NCBI RefSeq assembly: GCF_022832385.1
Contig: NZ_JALHLE010000009.1
Coordinates: 1 to 64,000 of the forward strand
Direction of reading: 5' to 3'
DNA length: 64,000 nt
DNA from: Novosphingobium album (ex Hu et al. 2023)
GTDB lineage: Bacteria; Pseudomonadota; Alphaproteobacteria; Sphingomonadales; Sphingomonadaceae
This document shows, piece by piece, positions 42,353-52,170 of the stretch. The notes beneath the pieces were generated by a model. That model did no database searches. It had not been told where the DNA came from and saw only the letters and a list, made by a program, of their open reading frames with translations. The translations under genes and the position numbers were made by a program. Within the stretch, counting starts at the first letter, position 1. Each line of letters starts with the position of its first letter.

Positions 42353-45061
42353 TTAGAAGCTGAAGGTCAGCTTGCCGTAGTAGAAGCCCCCGCTGACACC
42401 GTAGGGCGAATAGAAGTTGTATTTCAGGAAGCCAGAGGCTGCGAACGCGGCCGGCAGCTTGTCAGGATAGGTATTCAGCAGATTGTTCGCGCCTGCGGAA
42501 ATCTTGATCCCGTCCCTGATCTCATAACTGCCTTCGAGATCAATCAGCACCTTCGCACCGTTGGTCTGGTTGGTCGTGGGGCTGCCCAGGACCCACGTCA
42601 CCTCGCCGTAACGGGTAGCCCGCAAGTTGAGGCTCGCCGGGCCTGACGACCAGTTGATATTGGCAATGAACTTGTCGTGCGGCGTTCCCCGGGTGAAATC
42701 GCCTTCGCGCGTTCCGCCGATCAGCACCAAGCCGGCATCGGCAAGAACATCCGGCAACTGGTCGATATGGGTGAATGTGGTCTTGTTGAAGTTTGCGGAC
42801 AGCGTGAAGCTGAAATCACCCAGCGATCCGATCGGTGTCTTGTAGGTCCCGACGATGTCGAGACCACGGGTCCTCGTGTCCGCCGCGTTCGAGAAGTAGA
42901 AGCCGCCAGCAGAGGAGTAGATGCCGGCATCGTTCAGCACTTGCAGGACGGTGGAACCAGTCAGTGTCTGGCTGAGCAGGATGCGGTCGCGGATCTTCAC
43001 CTGATAGGCGTCAACGGTCAGCGTGAGCTTGGGGATCGCTGTGAAGACGATACCCGCCGAGAAGTTGGTGGACTTTTCGGGCTTGAGCGGCTCCGCGCCG
43101 AGGGCAATCGCAGCCTCGGTGTCAACCGGCAGGGCCGACACCGGCAAAAGCTGGCCATTCACGTTGATCGTACTGGCCGAAGAGTAGTGCTCTTGCTGCA
43201 GGGTCGGCGCACGAAAGCCGGTGCTCGCCGTGCCGCGGATGGCAAAGCCGTGAACGGGCTCGATCCGGAGCGAAGCCTTGCCGGTATTGGTGGTGCCGAA
43301 ATCCGAGTAATCCTCGTGTCGGCCGGCCAGCCCGAAGTCCAGACCGTCAATGATGGTCTGTTCGATATTGATGTAAGCGCTCCAGTTGTGACGGTGCCAG
43401 GTTCCGGCAGAAGTGTCCGGAAAGCCCGTTACGCCCTGCGAACCCACAGCGCGGAAGGCACCGGCATTGAGGCCAGTGGTCGAGACGTAGCCGCCGTTGA
43501 TGTACGAGTCCGGCTCGCCGGCGCCGATCCTGAAGCCGTTGTCTCGGTACTCGGCCCCTACCGAAATCGTCATCGGAGCAGCGAGACCCACTTCGAGCGA
43601 CTTGGTGACGTCGAGGTTTGACGTCCACTCGGTCGAAGTCAGTGAACCGATGTACAATGTCGTGGGACTGTCTGGCCCCAACGATGCGTTCAAAGTGGTC
43701 GTTTCGCTGTAGTCGACCTTGTCGCGCGAGTAGGTGGTGCTCAGGTCTACGTGCAACGTGTCACTGAGATCGCCGCGGATCCCGCCCGCAACCTGAAAGT
43801 CGAAATCCTTGACGTAGAGATGCGGCGAGTAGCCGTTGGGAAAAAGCTCGGGAATATTGTTCACCGCGCCGGGCGTGCGATACGTCAGATAGGCGTCCGC
43901 AGTACGTTTCGAAATCGTGCCGAAGCTGTAGAATTCGAAGCTATCCCCCAGGGAAGTGCCGGCGTCGTAAGCAAAGTTTCCGCCCCAGACTTGCGGCTGG
44001 CCACCCATGTTGACGTCTTCATTGACCAGTGTGTTGATGCCGCTTCGGCTTGTGCGGCCCTGCATATATCCTTCCGCCGACAGATGAAGGAATCCGCTGT
44101 TGCCAAAGGCAAAGCCCTTATCGAGCTGATAGCGGCCCTGAACACCGTCGCCCGCTCCCGTGACACCGCCCAGCATCATGGCATTCCCGGACGTATCGTC
44201 TTTCAGGATGATGTTGATCACCCCGGCAATGGCGTCCGATCCGTACTGGGCCGCGGCACCGTCGCGCAGCACTTCGATGCGCGAAATCGCGTTCGAAGGG
44301 ATAAGGTCGAGGTCTGGCGGCGACTGGCCGTTCTGGGTGCCGCCGTTGATGAAGATCGTGGCGGTGTTGTGGCGCCGCTTGCCATTCACAAGGACCAGCA
44401 ACTGATCTCCCGACAGGCCGCGCAGCGATAGCGTCTTGACTGCGAAACTCGCGCCAGCCCCGTCATTCGAGACATTGATAGACGGCACCAGCGTGCCCAG
44501 AAGATCGCGGGTCGACTGCTTGCCGGACGTCTGCAGATCGGCCTTGCTGATCACGTCCACCGGCGCGAGACTGTCGGTGGCAGTCCGATTGGTCGAGCGC
44601 GTTCCTGTAACGATGATCGGTTCCGAATTGCGTTCTGCCGGCGGTCTTCCGGCACCCATGTCCGCTGTGTCGTCTCCTTCGGCTAGAGCAGGGTATGCCT
44701 TGGTTCCGCCCTGGCTGCGCTTGCCGCGGGATTTCGGAGCCGCGATGGCAACACTGTCCTTGCCGGTGCGGATGATTTCAAGGTTGGTGCCGGACAGGAT
44801 GCGGCGCAGTGCATCGTCCGTGGGCAACGTTCCGCGCACACCTGACGTGCGATAGCTGTTGACCTCTTCGTAGCGGAAGAAAAGGCTGATTCCGGATTGC
44901 TTGGACAGGGCAACGAGGGCCTGTCCCATATCTTGCGGCGGGATGTTGAAGTTATGGATGTCGCTCAGCGATTGTGCGGATGCTGCAGCCGCGAAAGATG
45001 GCGTACTCGTCCCGGCGAGAAGTGCTGTGAGGAGGCAGATGCCCATTCCCGTTTTACTCAT
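42353..45061 (-). CDS. TonB-dependent receptor with STN signalling domain
   Basis: 902 residues. Signal peptide to about residue 29; then the STN domain (NFNIPPQDMGQALVALSKQSG... NLEIIRTGKDSVAIAA) that contacts FecR; a plug domain with IIVTGTRSTNRT (TonB-box-like start), LRGLSGDQLLVLVNGKRR and IEVLRDGAAAQYGSDAIAGVINI; and a barrel ending in SGGFYYGKLTFSF, with aromatic last residue. STN receptors work as ligand-sensing transducers as well as transporters. The plug resembles sphingomonad receptors for organic substrates more than siderophore ones, but the ligand is not known. Preceded by fecI-fecR. Confidence 0.92.
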   Translation of the reverse strand: MSKTGMGICLLTALLAGTSTPSFAAAASAQSLSDIHNFNIPPQDMGQALVALSKQSGISLFFRYEEVNSYRTSGVRGTLPTDDALRRILSGTNLEIIRTGKDSVAIAAPKSRGKRSQGGTKAYPALAEGDDTADMGAGRPPAERNSEPIIVTGTRSTNRTATDSLAPVDVISKADLQTSGKQSTRDLLGTLVPSINVSNDGAGASFAVKTLSLRGLSGDQLLVLVNGKRRHNTATIFINGGTQNGQSPPDLDLIPSNAISRIEVLRDGAAAQYGSDAIAGVINIILKDDTSGNAMMLGGVTGAGDGVQGRYQLDKGFAFGNSGFLHLSAEGYMQGRTSRSGINTLVNEDVNMGGQPQVWGGNFAYDAGTSLGDSFEFYSFGTISKRTADAYLTYRTPGAVNNIPELFPNGYSPHLYVKDFDFQVAGGIRGDLSDTLHVDLSTTYSRDKVDYSETTTLNASLGPDSPTTLYIGSLTSTEWTSNLDVTKSLEVGLAAPMTISVGAEYRDNGFRIGAGEPDSYINGGYVSTTGLNAGAFRAVGSQGVTGFPDTSAGTWHRHNWSAYINIEQTIIDGLDFGLAGRHEDYSDFGTTNTGKASLRIEPVHGFAIRGTASTGFRAPTLQQEHYSSASTINVNGQLLPVSALPVDTEAAIALGAEPLKPEKSTNFSAGIVFTAIPKLTLTVDAYQVKIRDRILLSQTLTGSTVLQVLNDAGIYSSAGGFYFSNAADTRTRGLDIVGTYKTPIGSLGDFSFTLSANFNKTTFTHIDQLPDVLADAGLVLIGGTREGDFTRGTPHDKFIANINWSSGPASLNLRATRYGEVTWVLGSPTTNQTNGAKVLIDLEGSYEIRDGIKISAGANNLLNTYPDKLPAAFAASGFLKYNFYSPYGVSGGFYYGKLTFSF

Positions 45062-45316
45062 CGATCCGATCCCCTATTTTCATCGACTTCAGCAGAAGTC
45101 TCAAAAATACAGACGAAGCAGCCGGATCTGACCGCCATGGGAATGAAAGAATTTCTTCAGATTTTTGCAATGCGGCAAAAAACGCATTCCGGGCGCGTAA
45201 AAGCACCGCCACGAACTGACGGAAAATGCCTGCGGCGGGCGCCGCGTGAACCGCTGTGATGGTGGCGAATTCAGTTTCCGGCGCGTGCCCGTCAAGGCAA
45301 TCCCTAGGGGCAGGAC

Positions 45317-46333
45317 CTAGGGTACGGCACTTTCGCCGGATTCGGCAGGAGGCTGATAGATCAGCAGTACGCCGCCGTCGTCCTGACGGATGACATCGAG
45401 AGGCAGTGTCTGTTTGAGCGCTGTCAGGAATTGATCTGCTTCATCAGTCCTGAACCGGCCACCGACCCGCAGTGCGGACAGGCGGCGGTCGCCAATGACG
45501 ATCGGCACGGCGCGGTACCGGTTGAATTCCGCAATGGCTTGCCCCAGCGATTCGCCGTTCAATTCGATGACGTTGCTTCGCCACAAGGTCCGTTGTTCAA
45601 CCTCATCCTTGCGTAGGCTGGCCACGACAACGTCTTGCGGTTTGATATAGGCACCGTCACCAGCCGGCACCTTGCCAGTCCGCCCTTCCGACGTATGCAC
45701 GCCAACAAGTCCGTGGGTCACCGTCAGTTCGACCAGTTCGGACAGGACGCGCAGATTGAATGCAGTGCCAAGCGCCCGCACGGTCGAACCGTTCACCTCG
45801 ACGTCGAAGGGGCGATCCGGATTGCGCGCGACATCGAAATAAGCCTCTCCTGCGAGCAACTGGATCAGGCGCCGCTTGCCGGAATAGGCCACAACGACGC
45901 GGCTGTCGGTGTTGAGGTGCATGATCGAGCCGTCAGGCAACGTGACATCACGCACTTCTCCAACAGCGGTGGCAATCCCCCGGCGGCCATGCCACACGCC
46001 CAGGCCGACAGCTCCGGCAATCCCGGCGGCCGCACCGGCCGCCAGCACGCGGCGGCGTGTGAACATTTTGTCCTCGAAATCCAGCCAGCGCGTTTCATTC
46101 ACACGGTCGGAAGCGTGTACTGTCCCGTCAATGCTGGAAAGAGACAGATCTGCCGTCATGTCCCACGCCCGCGCGGCGCGCGCATAGGCGACAGCGTGAG
46201 CAGGGTTGCCGCCCAGCCATTCGTCGATTTCCCGCTTCAGTTCCGGTGTCGGATCAGTGACCTGCGCGAGGAAATAGTCAGCCGCCTGCTGCTCTATCAT
46301 TTCCCTCGCTTTGGCACTGTCTTGGTTCGACAC
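45317..46333 (-). CDS. FecR family anti-sigma/sigma-regulator protein
   Basis: 338 residues. N-terminal cytoplasmic DUF4880-like part (EMIEQQAADYFLAQ, ELKREIDEWLGGNPAHAVAYARAARAWD), a membrane helix (RRRVLAAGAAAGIAGAVGLG), then the periplasmic FecR domain (EVRDVTLPDGSIMHLNTDSRVVVAYS, GEAYFDVARNPDRPFDVEVN) and a C-terminal STN-binding part. It transmits ligand binding by the receptor to the sigma factor. It overlaps fecI by 56 bp; the GTG at 46333 has AAGAGG at a good distance, supporting this start. Its stop codon lies in a small palindrome CCCTAGG/CCTAGGG. Confidence 0.9.
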   Translation of the reverse strand: MSNQDSAKAREMIEQQAADYFLAQVTDPTPELKREIDEWLGGNPAHAVAYARAARAWDMTADLSLSSIDGTVHASDRVNETRWLDFEDKMFTRRRVLAAGAAAGIAGAVGLGVWHGRRGIATAVGEVRDVTLPDGSIMHLNTDSRVVVAYSGKRRLIQLLAGEAYFDVARNPDRPFDVEVNGSTVRALGTAFNLRVLSELVELTVTHGLVGVHTSEGRTGKVPAGDGAYIKPQDVVVASLRKDEVEQRTLWRSNVIELNGESLGQAIAEFNRYRAVPIVIGDRRLSALRVGGRFRTDEADQFLTALKQTLPLDVIRQDDGGVLLIYQPPAESGESAVP

Positions 46334-46850
46334 AATCGGCTGCCTCTTGTTCGGCTATGGCACGCATGAAATGCCGGAACGCCTTGCTCAAATGCTTTTC
46401 AACCGTATAGACGGACAACTTCATTTCCACCGCTATTTCTGTCGGAGTTTTTTGCTCTACGCGGCGCAAGTAGAAAGCCCGGGCAGCCTGCGCAGGCATT
46501 GTTGCGATGATCCTCTCGATACGCCGCAACTGGTCGCGCGCGCACAATTGCGCCTCCAGATTGCCTTGTCCTTGCAGCTGATCCAGATCGGTCACGGTTT
46601 CGAATGAAACGATCTTTTTGCGGCGGACTTGATCTATCAGCAGGTTGCGGGCGATCGTGAAGAGATACGGTCGGCCCTGTTTGACTTCGTGCCAACGGTG
46701 ATTCGCATAAGCCCGGGCCAGGACTTCCGCCACCGTGTCATCAAGGTCCTGCGGATCCGCTCTTAGCGAACGAAGACGGGCTCGCAATGCGCCTTCATGG
46801 GGCAGAACGACGCACTTGAACCAATCGAGCCTGTCGCGAAGATCATCCAT
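46278..46850 (-). CDS. ECF sigma factor, FecI-like
   Basis: 190 residues. Sigma-70 region 2 includes DLDDTVAEVLARAYANHRWHEVKQGRPYLFTIARNLLIDQVRR; region 4 includes TMPAQAARAFYLRRVEQKTPTEIAVEMKLSVYTVEKHLSKAF. The adjacent fecR and STN receptor genes mark it as the sigma factor that switches on the receptor operon when the ligand binds. The first gene of the unit; the 5' flank is the 730-bp AT-rich stretch next to BREX. Confidence 0.92.
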   Translation of the reverse strand: MDDLRDRLDWFKCVVLPHEGALRARLRSLRADPQDLDDTVAEVLARAYANHRWHEVKQGRPYLFTIARNLLIDQVRRKKIVSFETVTDLDQLQGQGNLEAQLCARDQLRRIERIIATMPAQAARAFYLRRVEQKTPTEIAVEMKLSVYTVEKHLSKAFRHFMRAIAEQEAADCVEPRQCQSEGNDRAAGG

Positions 46851-47581
46851 TGGCGAATTCCCCTATTTCGCCAGACACCTCCTCCCTTTGACTGCTCTTA
46901 CCGGCAGGCACATCTCGCAGTTTTCAAATGCGTCACATTGTCCTCGTTTCGTCCCCCGACTCGGGGACTTACCCGTCGTTCCGGGCAGAAATCCTGTGCC
47001 GCAACAGCAGTTGGCAAATCCCGAGTTCCAGCCTCGCCGCAATTTCGAGTGGAGTTGGTTTCACCGCGCGCCTGCAACGCAGGCATGCCGCAAGACTCTG
47101 GAACTGCGGGGATTGTAGTGGAGGAAGTCTGACATGAACCTGTCTCCGTCGACGGACGTTACAGATTGCCTGACGATGCCCAATGGCTTCGCCGGATTTC
47201 CATCGGCCGCCTCAAGGACTGGCATCGAGCAGCAACGCGCTACGACGGCGGCCCGACCGTCTTCTTTTCCGCGCTCTTCTGGCTGTGTTCGATGAGTCCT
47301 GAGGGGTGGCCCATACGATTGAGAACGCCTGTGAACGCAATATGGTGGCGGTGAGGGGCGCAAATTATAGATATAAATCTATGATTTTACATTATTTTAA
47401 ATATAGATCCGTCAAAAAAGCCCCCAAAAAGGCCCCCGCAACCCCGAGATGCATGTGGACTAAATCGACCGCGCAAGGACAATGCACGTCGCCGATAACT
47501 CCCAAAAAACATTCGCTTGGACGCGCTTAAGCGCACAGAAATGAACTCGATCGCGCCAACAGGGCATTCAATCAGGCTGCC
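46851..47581. other. non-coding boundary stretch between the fecI unit and the BREX operon
   Basis: About 730 bp with no convincing gene. The part at 47360-47430 is unusually AT-rich for the window (ATTATAGATATAAATCTATG), followed by GCCCCCAAAAAGGCCCCC, a short mirror-like repeat. An open frame on the plus strand at 47306-47530 has a basic, low-complexity translation that I do not believe. It lies downstream of brxL and so contains the BREX 3' end, and is probably the left boundary of the accessory block. No direct repeat matching the other side was seen. Confidence 0.5.
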
Positions 47582-49657
47582 TTACGCCTTTACGTTGCTA
47601 AGGTAGATGACCTCGAAAGCCTTGACCGACCGGAATTGCTGCAACCGGTTGGCCAAACTGAAGGCATCGTTGAGTTCGTATTGCTGGAAGATATCAAGAC
47701 CTCGATCGAGCGCGATTTTCCAACCGGTGTCTGTCACGATGTGGCGGGCGTGAATTGTGTTTGTCTCGTCAAATTCCCAGCTGAAATTAATGCCTATCCC
47801 CCCACAGGACGCAGCGATTGCGCCTAGGTTCTCGACTTGCCTTTCGGGCCTGATCCCATCGATGCAGGTGATCAAATGCACCTCGACTTCATCGGCTGGG
47901 GACTTGGTTTTCGCAATCGTCTCGATAAGCTCCATCACGTTGCGCACTTGGTAGAACGCCCTGACGTAGGGATCGGTGATCGTGATCTTCTGAGCGCCTA
48001 CGAGATAGGGGCCGAACAGCGCGTCGAAAGTCACGCCCTTTTGGTTTTCATTGAAACTCAGATGCCCCGGCTTGGGAAACGCGGGATCCGGGCTCGTTGC
48101 TGCCACCCAGTCATTCCCCAGGGCCGCGGCATCAGCGTCTTGCGGCGCTGCAGCCTCCCCTTCAAGCCCGGCTGTCAGGTCGCCCGCTCGCCGATAGTAA
48201 AATGCGGGAAACTCAGTCTCTTCTAGGGTTGTCACGAGCACCTTCTCGCCGCCGATGCGCGAGAACGAGAAATCTACCTCTGGATAGGTTGTGTCGATCC
48301 GCATCAGCTGGTCTTTGACCCGCTTGCGCCCCTCTAGCGCCAGCTTGAGAATCTCCTCGATCTCGTCAGCTGTCGCCTCCCCTGACGGGAAGAGCAGCTT
48401 CATGAGGCCGGAAAATGTCTTGTGGACGCCGTCGCGGTCGCGCGTCGAGATGTCCGATGACAGCTCAAAGTGTGAGCGATAGCGGTCCGAATAGTCATCG
48501 TTGCGCAGATGCCGTAAAATTTCAGCGAGATAATCGACCACGAAACCATAGCCGCTCGAGAACATCTCACCGCGAATCACACCAACCTCCCAGCCAGGGA
48601 TGTACGTGTGCAAACGGTCAATGAAGGCGGAATCGTAGTACTTGTCTGGCAACTCATCGAACAGGTCAGTGTTCTTGAGCATGTAGGGAACGGTGTGTTT
48701 CGTGTTCCCGACGAAGACCATGGAGGCCTCTGCTCCCAGCGGCTCGATACCACGTGAGAAAGTCTTGTTGGCCATGTAGTTCTTGAGGATGTCGACCAGT
48801 GCCTTGTCGACCTTCTTCTGCTTACCCGCGAACTCGTCGAGCGCCACCACATCCCAGTAGCCAACAAGGCCCAACTTGCCGGAACTGTTACTGACGAACA
48901 GCTTCGGCACTGTCACCTCGCCCCCCGAGATCAGGATCCCGTGCGGCGAAAATTCTGAGTAGATGTGTGATTTTCCAGTGCCCTTTGGCCCCAGTTCGAT
49001 GAGGTTGTAATTTCGCTCCACGAAGGGGATCAGACGCATCAGCTGGATCAGCTTGGACCGCCGACCAAACATTTCTGGGTCGAAGCCGACGGTCTGGAAG
49101 AGCAGGTCAATCCATTCATCAGTCGAGAAGCCCTTGCGGGCTTCCAGATAAGCTTCGTAGTCAAAGTGCGACAATTGGATCGGCTTCATCGAGCCCAAGA
49201 TCCAGGGGGTCACATTCTTGTCTTCGGTGTAGTCGTACTCAATGTCGGCGATGCACCAGACCCCGCCAACTAGAAGCTTGGGGTGGGCCTTTACGGTGCC
49301 GGAATCGATTAGGACCTTGGAAATTCCGAGATTGGCAAAGCTTGCCTCGTAGGTATCGCTCTTTTCATTGAGAGCGACGCTGATCCGATCAATGATCTTC
49401 CAGCGCCCTTTTTCGCGGATATTGGACTTGATGAGCCCAGCCTCATTGCGATGGACATAGTGCTTCCGCAAGATCTCCCGAACCGTCTCGATGCCTGATT
49501 GGATCGACGCCTCATCGTTGGTCGCGCAATACTGGCCCAGTAGATATTCCAACACGTAAGTCGGAACGATGGCGTTGCCCTTAACCGCCTTCACCAGGTC
49601 CTTGCGGACCACAAGCCCGGGGAAGCGTTCGTTGATCTTGTCGTCCAGTGCGGTCAT
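47582..49657 (-). CDS. brxL: BREX protein BrxL (Lon-like AAA+ protein)
   Basis: 691 residues. An AAA+ domain with Walker A GPKGTGKS (223-230) and Walker B VVALDEF (Asp-Glu 274-275), then a C-terminal Lon-protease-like domain (HLITCIDGIRPERQVENLGAIAASC region). BrxL forms a DNA-binding hexameric ring in E. coli-type BREX; the proteolytic site is thought to be degenerate. The first residues MTALDDKINERFPGLVVRK and the run MKPIQLSHFDYEAYLEARKG are BrxL hallmarks. It is the last gene of the operon, 9 bp after pglZ. Confidence 0.93.
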   Translation of the reverse strand: MTALDDKINERFPGLVVRKDLVKAVKGNAIVPTYVLEYLLGQYCATNDEASIQSGIETVREILRKHYVHRNEAGLIKSNIREKGRWKIIDRISVALNEKSDTYEASFANLGISKVLIDSGTVKAHPKLLVGGVWCIADIEYDYTEDKNVTPWILGSMKPIQLSHFDYEAYLEARKGFSTDEWIDLLFQTVGFDPEMFGRRSKLIQLMRLIPFVERNYNLIELGPKGTGKSHIYSEFSPHGILISGGEVTVPKLFVSNSSGKLGLVGYWDVVALDEFAGKQKKVDKALVDILKNYMANKTFSRGIEPLGAEASMVFVGNTKHTVPYMLKNTDLFDELPDKYYDSAFIDRLHTYIPGWEVGVIRGEMFSSGYGFVVDYLAEILRHLRNDDYSDRYRSHFELSSDISTRDRDGVHKTFSGLMKLLFPSGEATADEIEEILKLALEGRKRVKDQLMRIDTTYPEVDFSFSRIGGEKVLVTTLEETEFPAFYYRRAGDLTAGLEGEAAAPQDADAAALGNDWVAATSPDPAFPKPGHLSFNENQKGVTFDALFGPYLVGAQKITITDPYVRAFYQVRNVMELIETIAKTKSPADEVEVHLITCIDGIRPERQVENLGAIAASCGGIGINFSWEFDETNTIHARHIVTDTGWKIALDRGLDIFQQYELNDAFSLANRLQQFRSVKAFEVIYLSNVKA

Positions 49658-49666
49658 GCCGGGCCC

Positions 49667-52168
49667 TCAGAAATCAAAGTCGTTGGTGAAGCTGCGACGC
49701 AGGATGTAGCGCGCACTTCGAAATTCGCTGTAATGCGAGGTGTCCCCATGCTGCTCTTCCAGCCGCAAGACAACTTCCTGGCCATTGTAGTCGTCGGCCT
49801 TGCGTGACAGCAGGAAGCGGACCGGGTGCTCGCGCTCCCGCGGATTTTCAGACCGGAAATCGAACACGAGTTCGTGGCTGTCTGAAATCAGATCACCCGA
49901 TTGCGAGAATATCCCGGCGCGCAGCCGGCGCGCCTGTGTCTTCTCCGTAGCGGGAACGGACTGGTAGAACCTGACGGAGATCTGACTGGCTGTGATGACC
50001 TGATTTGTGCTGCCGATGATTTCAACATCAACAATTGAAGTATCACTCTGCCGCTTCTTGTTGATCCGGACGACGGGAACCACCGCCTCTTGCAACGTGG
50101 CGCCGCCATGCACGAAGCGGCTACCCGAGCCCTTAAGACGCAAGCGGTTGATCGACTTCGGGATCAGGATTTCGACATCACCCTGCAAACCTGCCTCATC
50201 CGGCATGTAGAGCTTAAGCCCCTGTTGGGGCTTAAGGCCATGGCCGAGCACGAAGCGGCGGTTCCGGAACAGGATGGTCTCGCCCACCACTTCCGAGCCT
50301 GAAAAGTCACTCTCGTCGATGGGACGGTGTTGGTAGATGAAGCCATGGTCTGCCGTGATCAGCAGATTGTTGGCGTTGGCGGCTGCCAGCTTTTTGACAA
50401 GCTGGACCAGCTCTTCGAGCGTCTTTTCAGCGGCCTCGAAGACACGATCCTCTGTGGCCGGTTTGTCGCCGGTCGCATCGATCAGATTGTGGTAAACATA
50501 GATCACGTCGTGATCGCGAAACAGCGCCCGGTAGTCGTCTCGTTGCATCTTGAGGAGGTCGTCGGCCAGCAATGCGGTCGTCCGGTCCCCCTCGCGTCCC
50601 TGAGCGAGGATCTTCTTCCGGTTTTCGGTTCCCTGCGAGCTCTGTCCATCAACGATCACCGCGCTGGTGTCGTTATCAGCGATCTGAAGAACACGGTTGG
50701 GAAGCAGCGAGGCCATGCCGAGCTGGGTATAGGTCGGCAGCGATCCCAACATCGGCTCGATCTCTGCGTCATAACGATCGAGCCCACGGATCCGAGCCAA
50801 TAGCTCCTCCGCCACTTCATACCGCATGGCATCCGAGATGATGACGCAGATCTTCTGGTCCTTCTGCCGATAGGGGGCGACGTGGGTGGCGTAGAATGTC
50901 CGCTGATCTGGCACAGGCGCGGCATCCCACTTCGGTGCTGCATCGACATGGACCTGCCAGCTGTCGTTGAGGCGTAGCAGGTAGCTGTTCACATAGTGGT
51001 TCTCTACCTGCTCGTAGAGCTCGGCCATCAGGCTGGCCTGACCAGATTTCTGCATGTGGTAGATGAACTTGCGGTATAGCTGGTCGATGCGGAACCAGTT
51101 TCCGGCATAGCGGCTGACGCCTTCAGCCAGGCTGGTCATGCCAAGGTTTACCTGCGCCATTGCCGCGTGGAATTCAGCCGCGAAGCCAATCGCCTCATAG
51201 AGGTCGCGGAAACGATCGTACCAGTAGCTTTGGCGGCGCTGGCGGATCCAGCTGGCAACATCTCCCGCGGCAAGCGTGCGCGCCGCGACGCCGTGCACGA
51301 GGGCAACGATGATCGCCCGATCGATGTCCTCGAAATAGTCGAGTTCGATGAGGTGTCGGAAATCGCGTGTTTCCAGATCCGTCCGCACGCCCAGCACGTT
51401 GGCGTAGGTGGAAGACAGAGCCTCGAAGGCCTGGGATGCGTGGCGGTTGTTCTTCCAGCGGCGGAAGAATACCAGCGCCTCGGGAGAGAGGCCTCCTGCC
51501 TCTCCTAGCCCCATGGCATAGCAGGCCTTGAACAACGAGACTGCGAAGTCCTCGATGCTGGGCTGCACGGCCGTATAGCCATAATGGCGGCCCATCTGGT
51601 CCCACAGGAACGGGCCAAGGCCAGAGCGCTCGATCAGGCGCATTGTCTCGTCGGTATCCGCCGCGAGGTCGGCCAGCAGTCTTTCGACAACGGAATCGAA
51701 TCCGCCTTCGCCACCGGCGCAAACGCTCAACATCTTCAGGCGCAAGGCGCTGGCCGTGTCGTCGTTGCGGGCAAGCCGCTTGAGCTGTTCGAGCCTGCGG
51801 GCGGAGCGGAAGAACTCCGCATGGGCGCGCACCACATCTTCAAGCCCCAGCCCAAGGCCCAACTCGGACAACCAGAGGGCTGCCTGGTCCGCCTTGAACG
51901 TACCATGGGCCAACTGCACATCGAGCAACCAGTTGTCGATCAGCGCCGGTTCCGGCCCTTCGCGGTAGATCAGGAAGCGTCCCTGCGGTGCCTTGCGTAG
52001 GATCCGGTGCTTCACCGCAAACTCGTTGTTGGCGAGCGCGATCTTCTCGACCCCGGGCAGCTCCAGTGCCTCAAACGTATCACGCAGCTCGCGGGCCGTA
52101 TCGGTCCAGAACACGATACGGTGACGATCGAAAGCCGCTTCCAGGCCTTTGGCGATGCGATCATTCAT
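49667..52168 (-). CDS. pglZ: BREX-1 phosphatase-like protein PglZ (type A)
   Basis: 833 residues. An N-terminal region starting FDRHRIVFWTDTARELRDTFE, then an alkaline-phosphatase-superfamily core: KICVIISDAMRYEVAEELLARI (metal-binding Asp), SLPTYTQLGMASLLP, and LLITADHGFIYQHRP (Asp-His). PglZ is required for BREX defence and methylation; its phosphodiesterase activity is only known for some members. It starts 2 bp after the pglX stop, so it is translationally coupled. Confidence 0.93.
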   Translation of the reverse strand: MNDRIAKGLEAAFDRHRIVFWTDTARELRDTFEALELPGVEKIALANNEFAVKHRILRKAPQGRFLIYREGPEPALIDNWLLDVQLAHGTFKADQAALWLSELGLGLGLEDVVRAHAEFFRSARRLEQLKRLARNDDTASALRLKMLSVCAGGEGGFDSVVERLLADLAADTDETMRLIERSGLGPFLWDQMGRHYGYTAVQPSIEDFAVSLFKACYAMGLGEAGGLSPEALVFFRRWKNNRHASQAFEALSSTYANVLGVRTDLETRDFRHLIELDYFEDIDRAIIVALVHGVAARTLAAGDVASWIRQRRQSYWYDRFRDLYEAIGFAAEFHAAMAQVNLGMTSLAEGVSRYAGNWFRIDQLYRKFIYHMQKSGQASLMAELYEQVENHYVNSYLLRLNDSWQVHVDAAPKWDAAPVPDQRTFYATHVAPYRQKDQKICVIISDAMRYEVAEELLARIRGLDRYDAEIEPMLGSLPTYTQLGMASLLPNRVLQIADNDTSAVIVDGQSSQGTENRKKILAQGREGDRTTALLADDLLKMQRDDYRALFRDHDVIYVYHNLIDATGDKPATEDRVFEAAEKTLEELVQLVKKLAAANANNLLITADHGFIYQHRPIDESDFSGSEVVGETILFRNRRFVLGHGLKPQQGLKLYMPDEAGLQGDVEILIPKSINRLRLKGSGSRFVHGGATLQEAVVPVVRINKKRQSDTSIVDVEIIGSTNQVITASQISVRFYQSVPATEKTQARRLRAGIFSQSGDLISDSHELVFDFRSENPREREHPVRFLLSRKADDYNGQEVVLRLEEQHGDTSHYSEFRSARYILRRSFTNDFDF

Positions 52169-52170
52169 GA

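Noticed and set aside
45062..46850. Lasso-peptide gene cluster
   Set aside because: FecIR plus TonB receptor suggested it, but I found no precursor, B or C protein, and the hydrolase is not the S9-type isopeptidase.
47306..47530. Small plus-strand open frame with basic C-terminus
   Set aside because: No ribosome site or family resemblance; AT-rich DNA gives chance frames.
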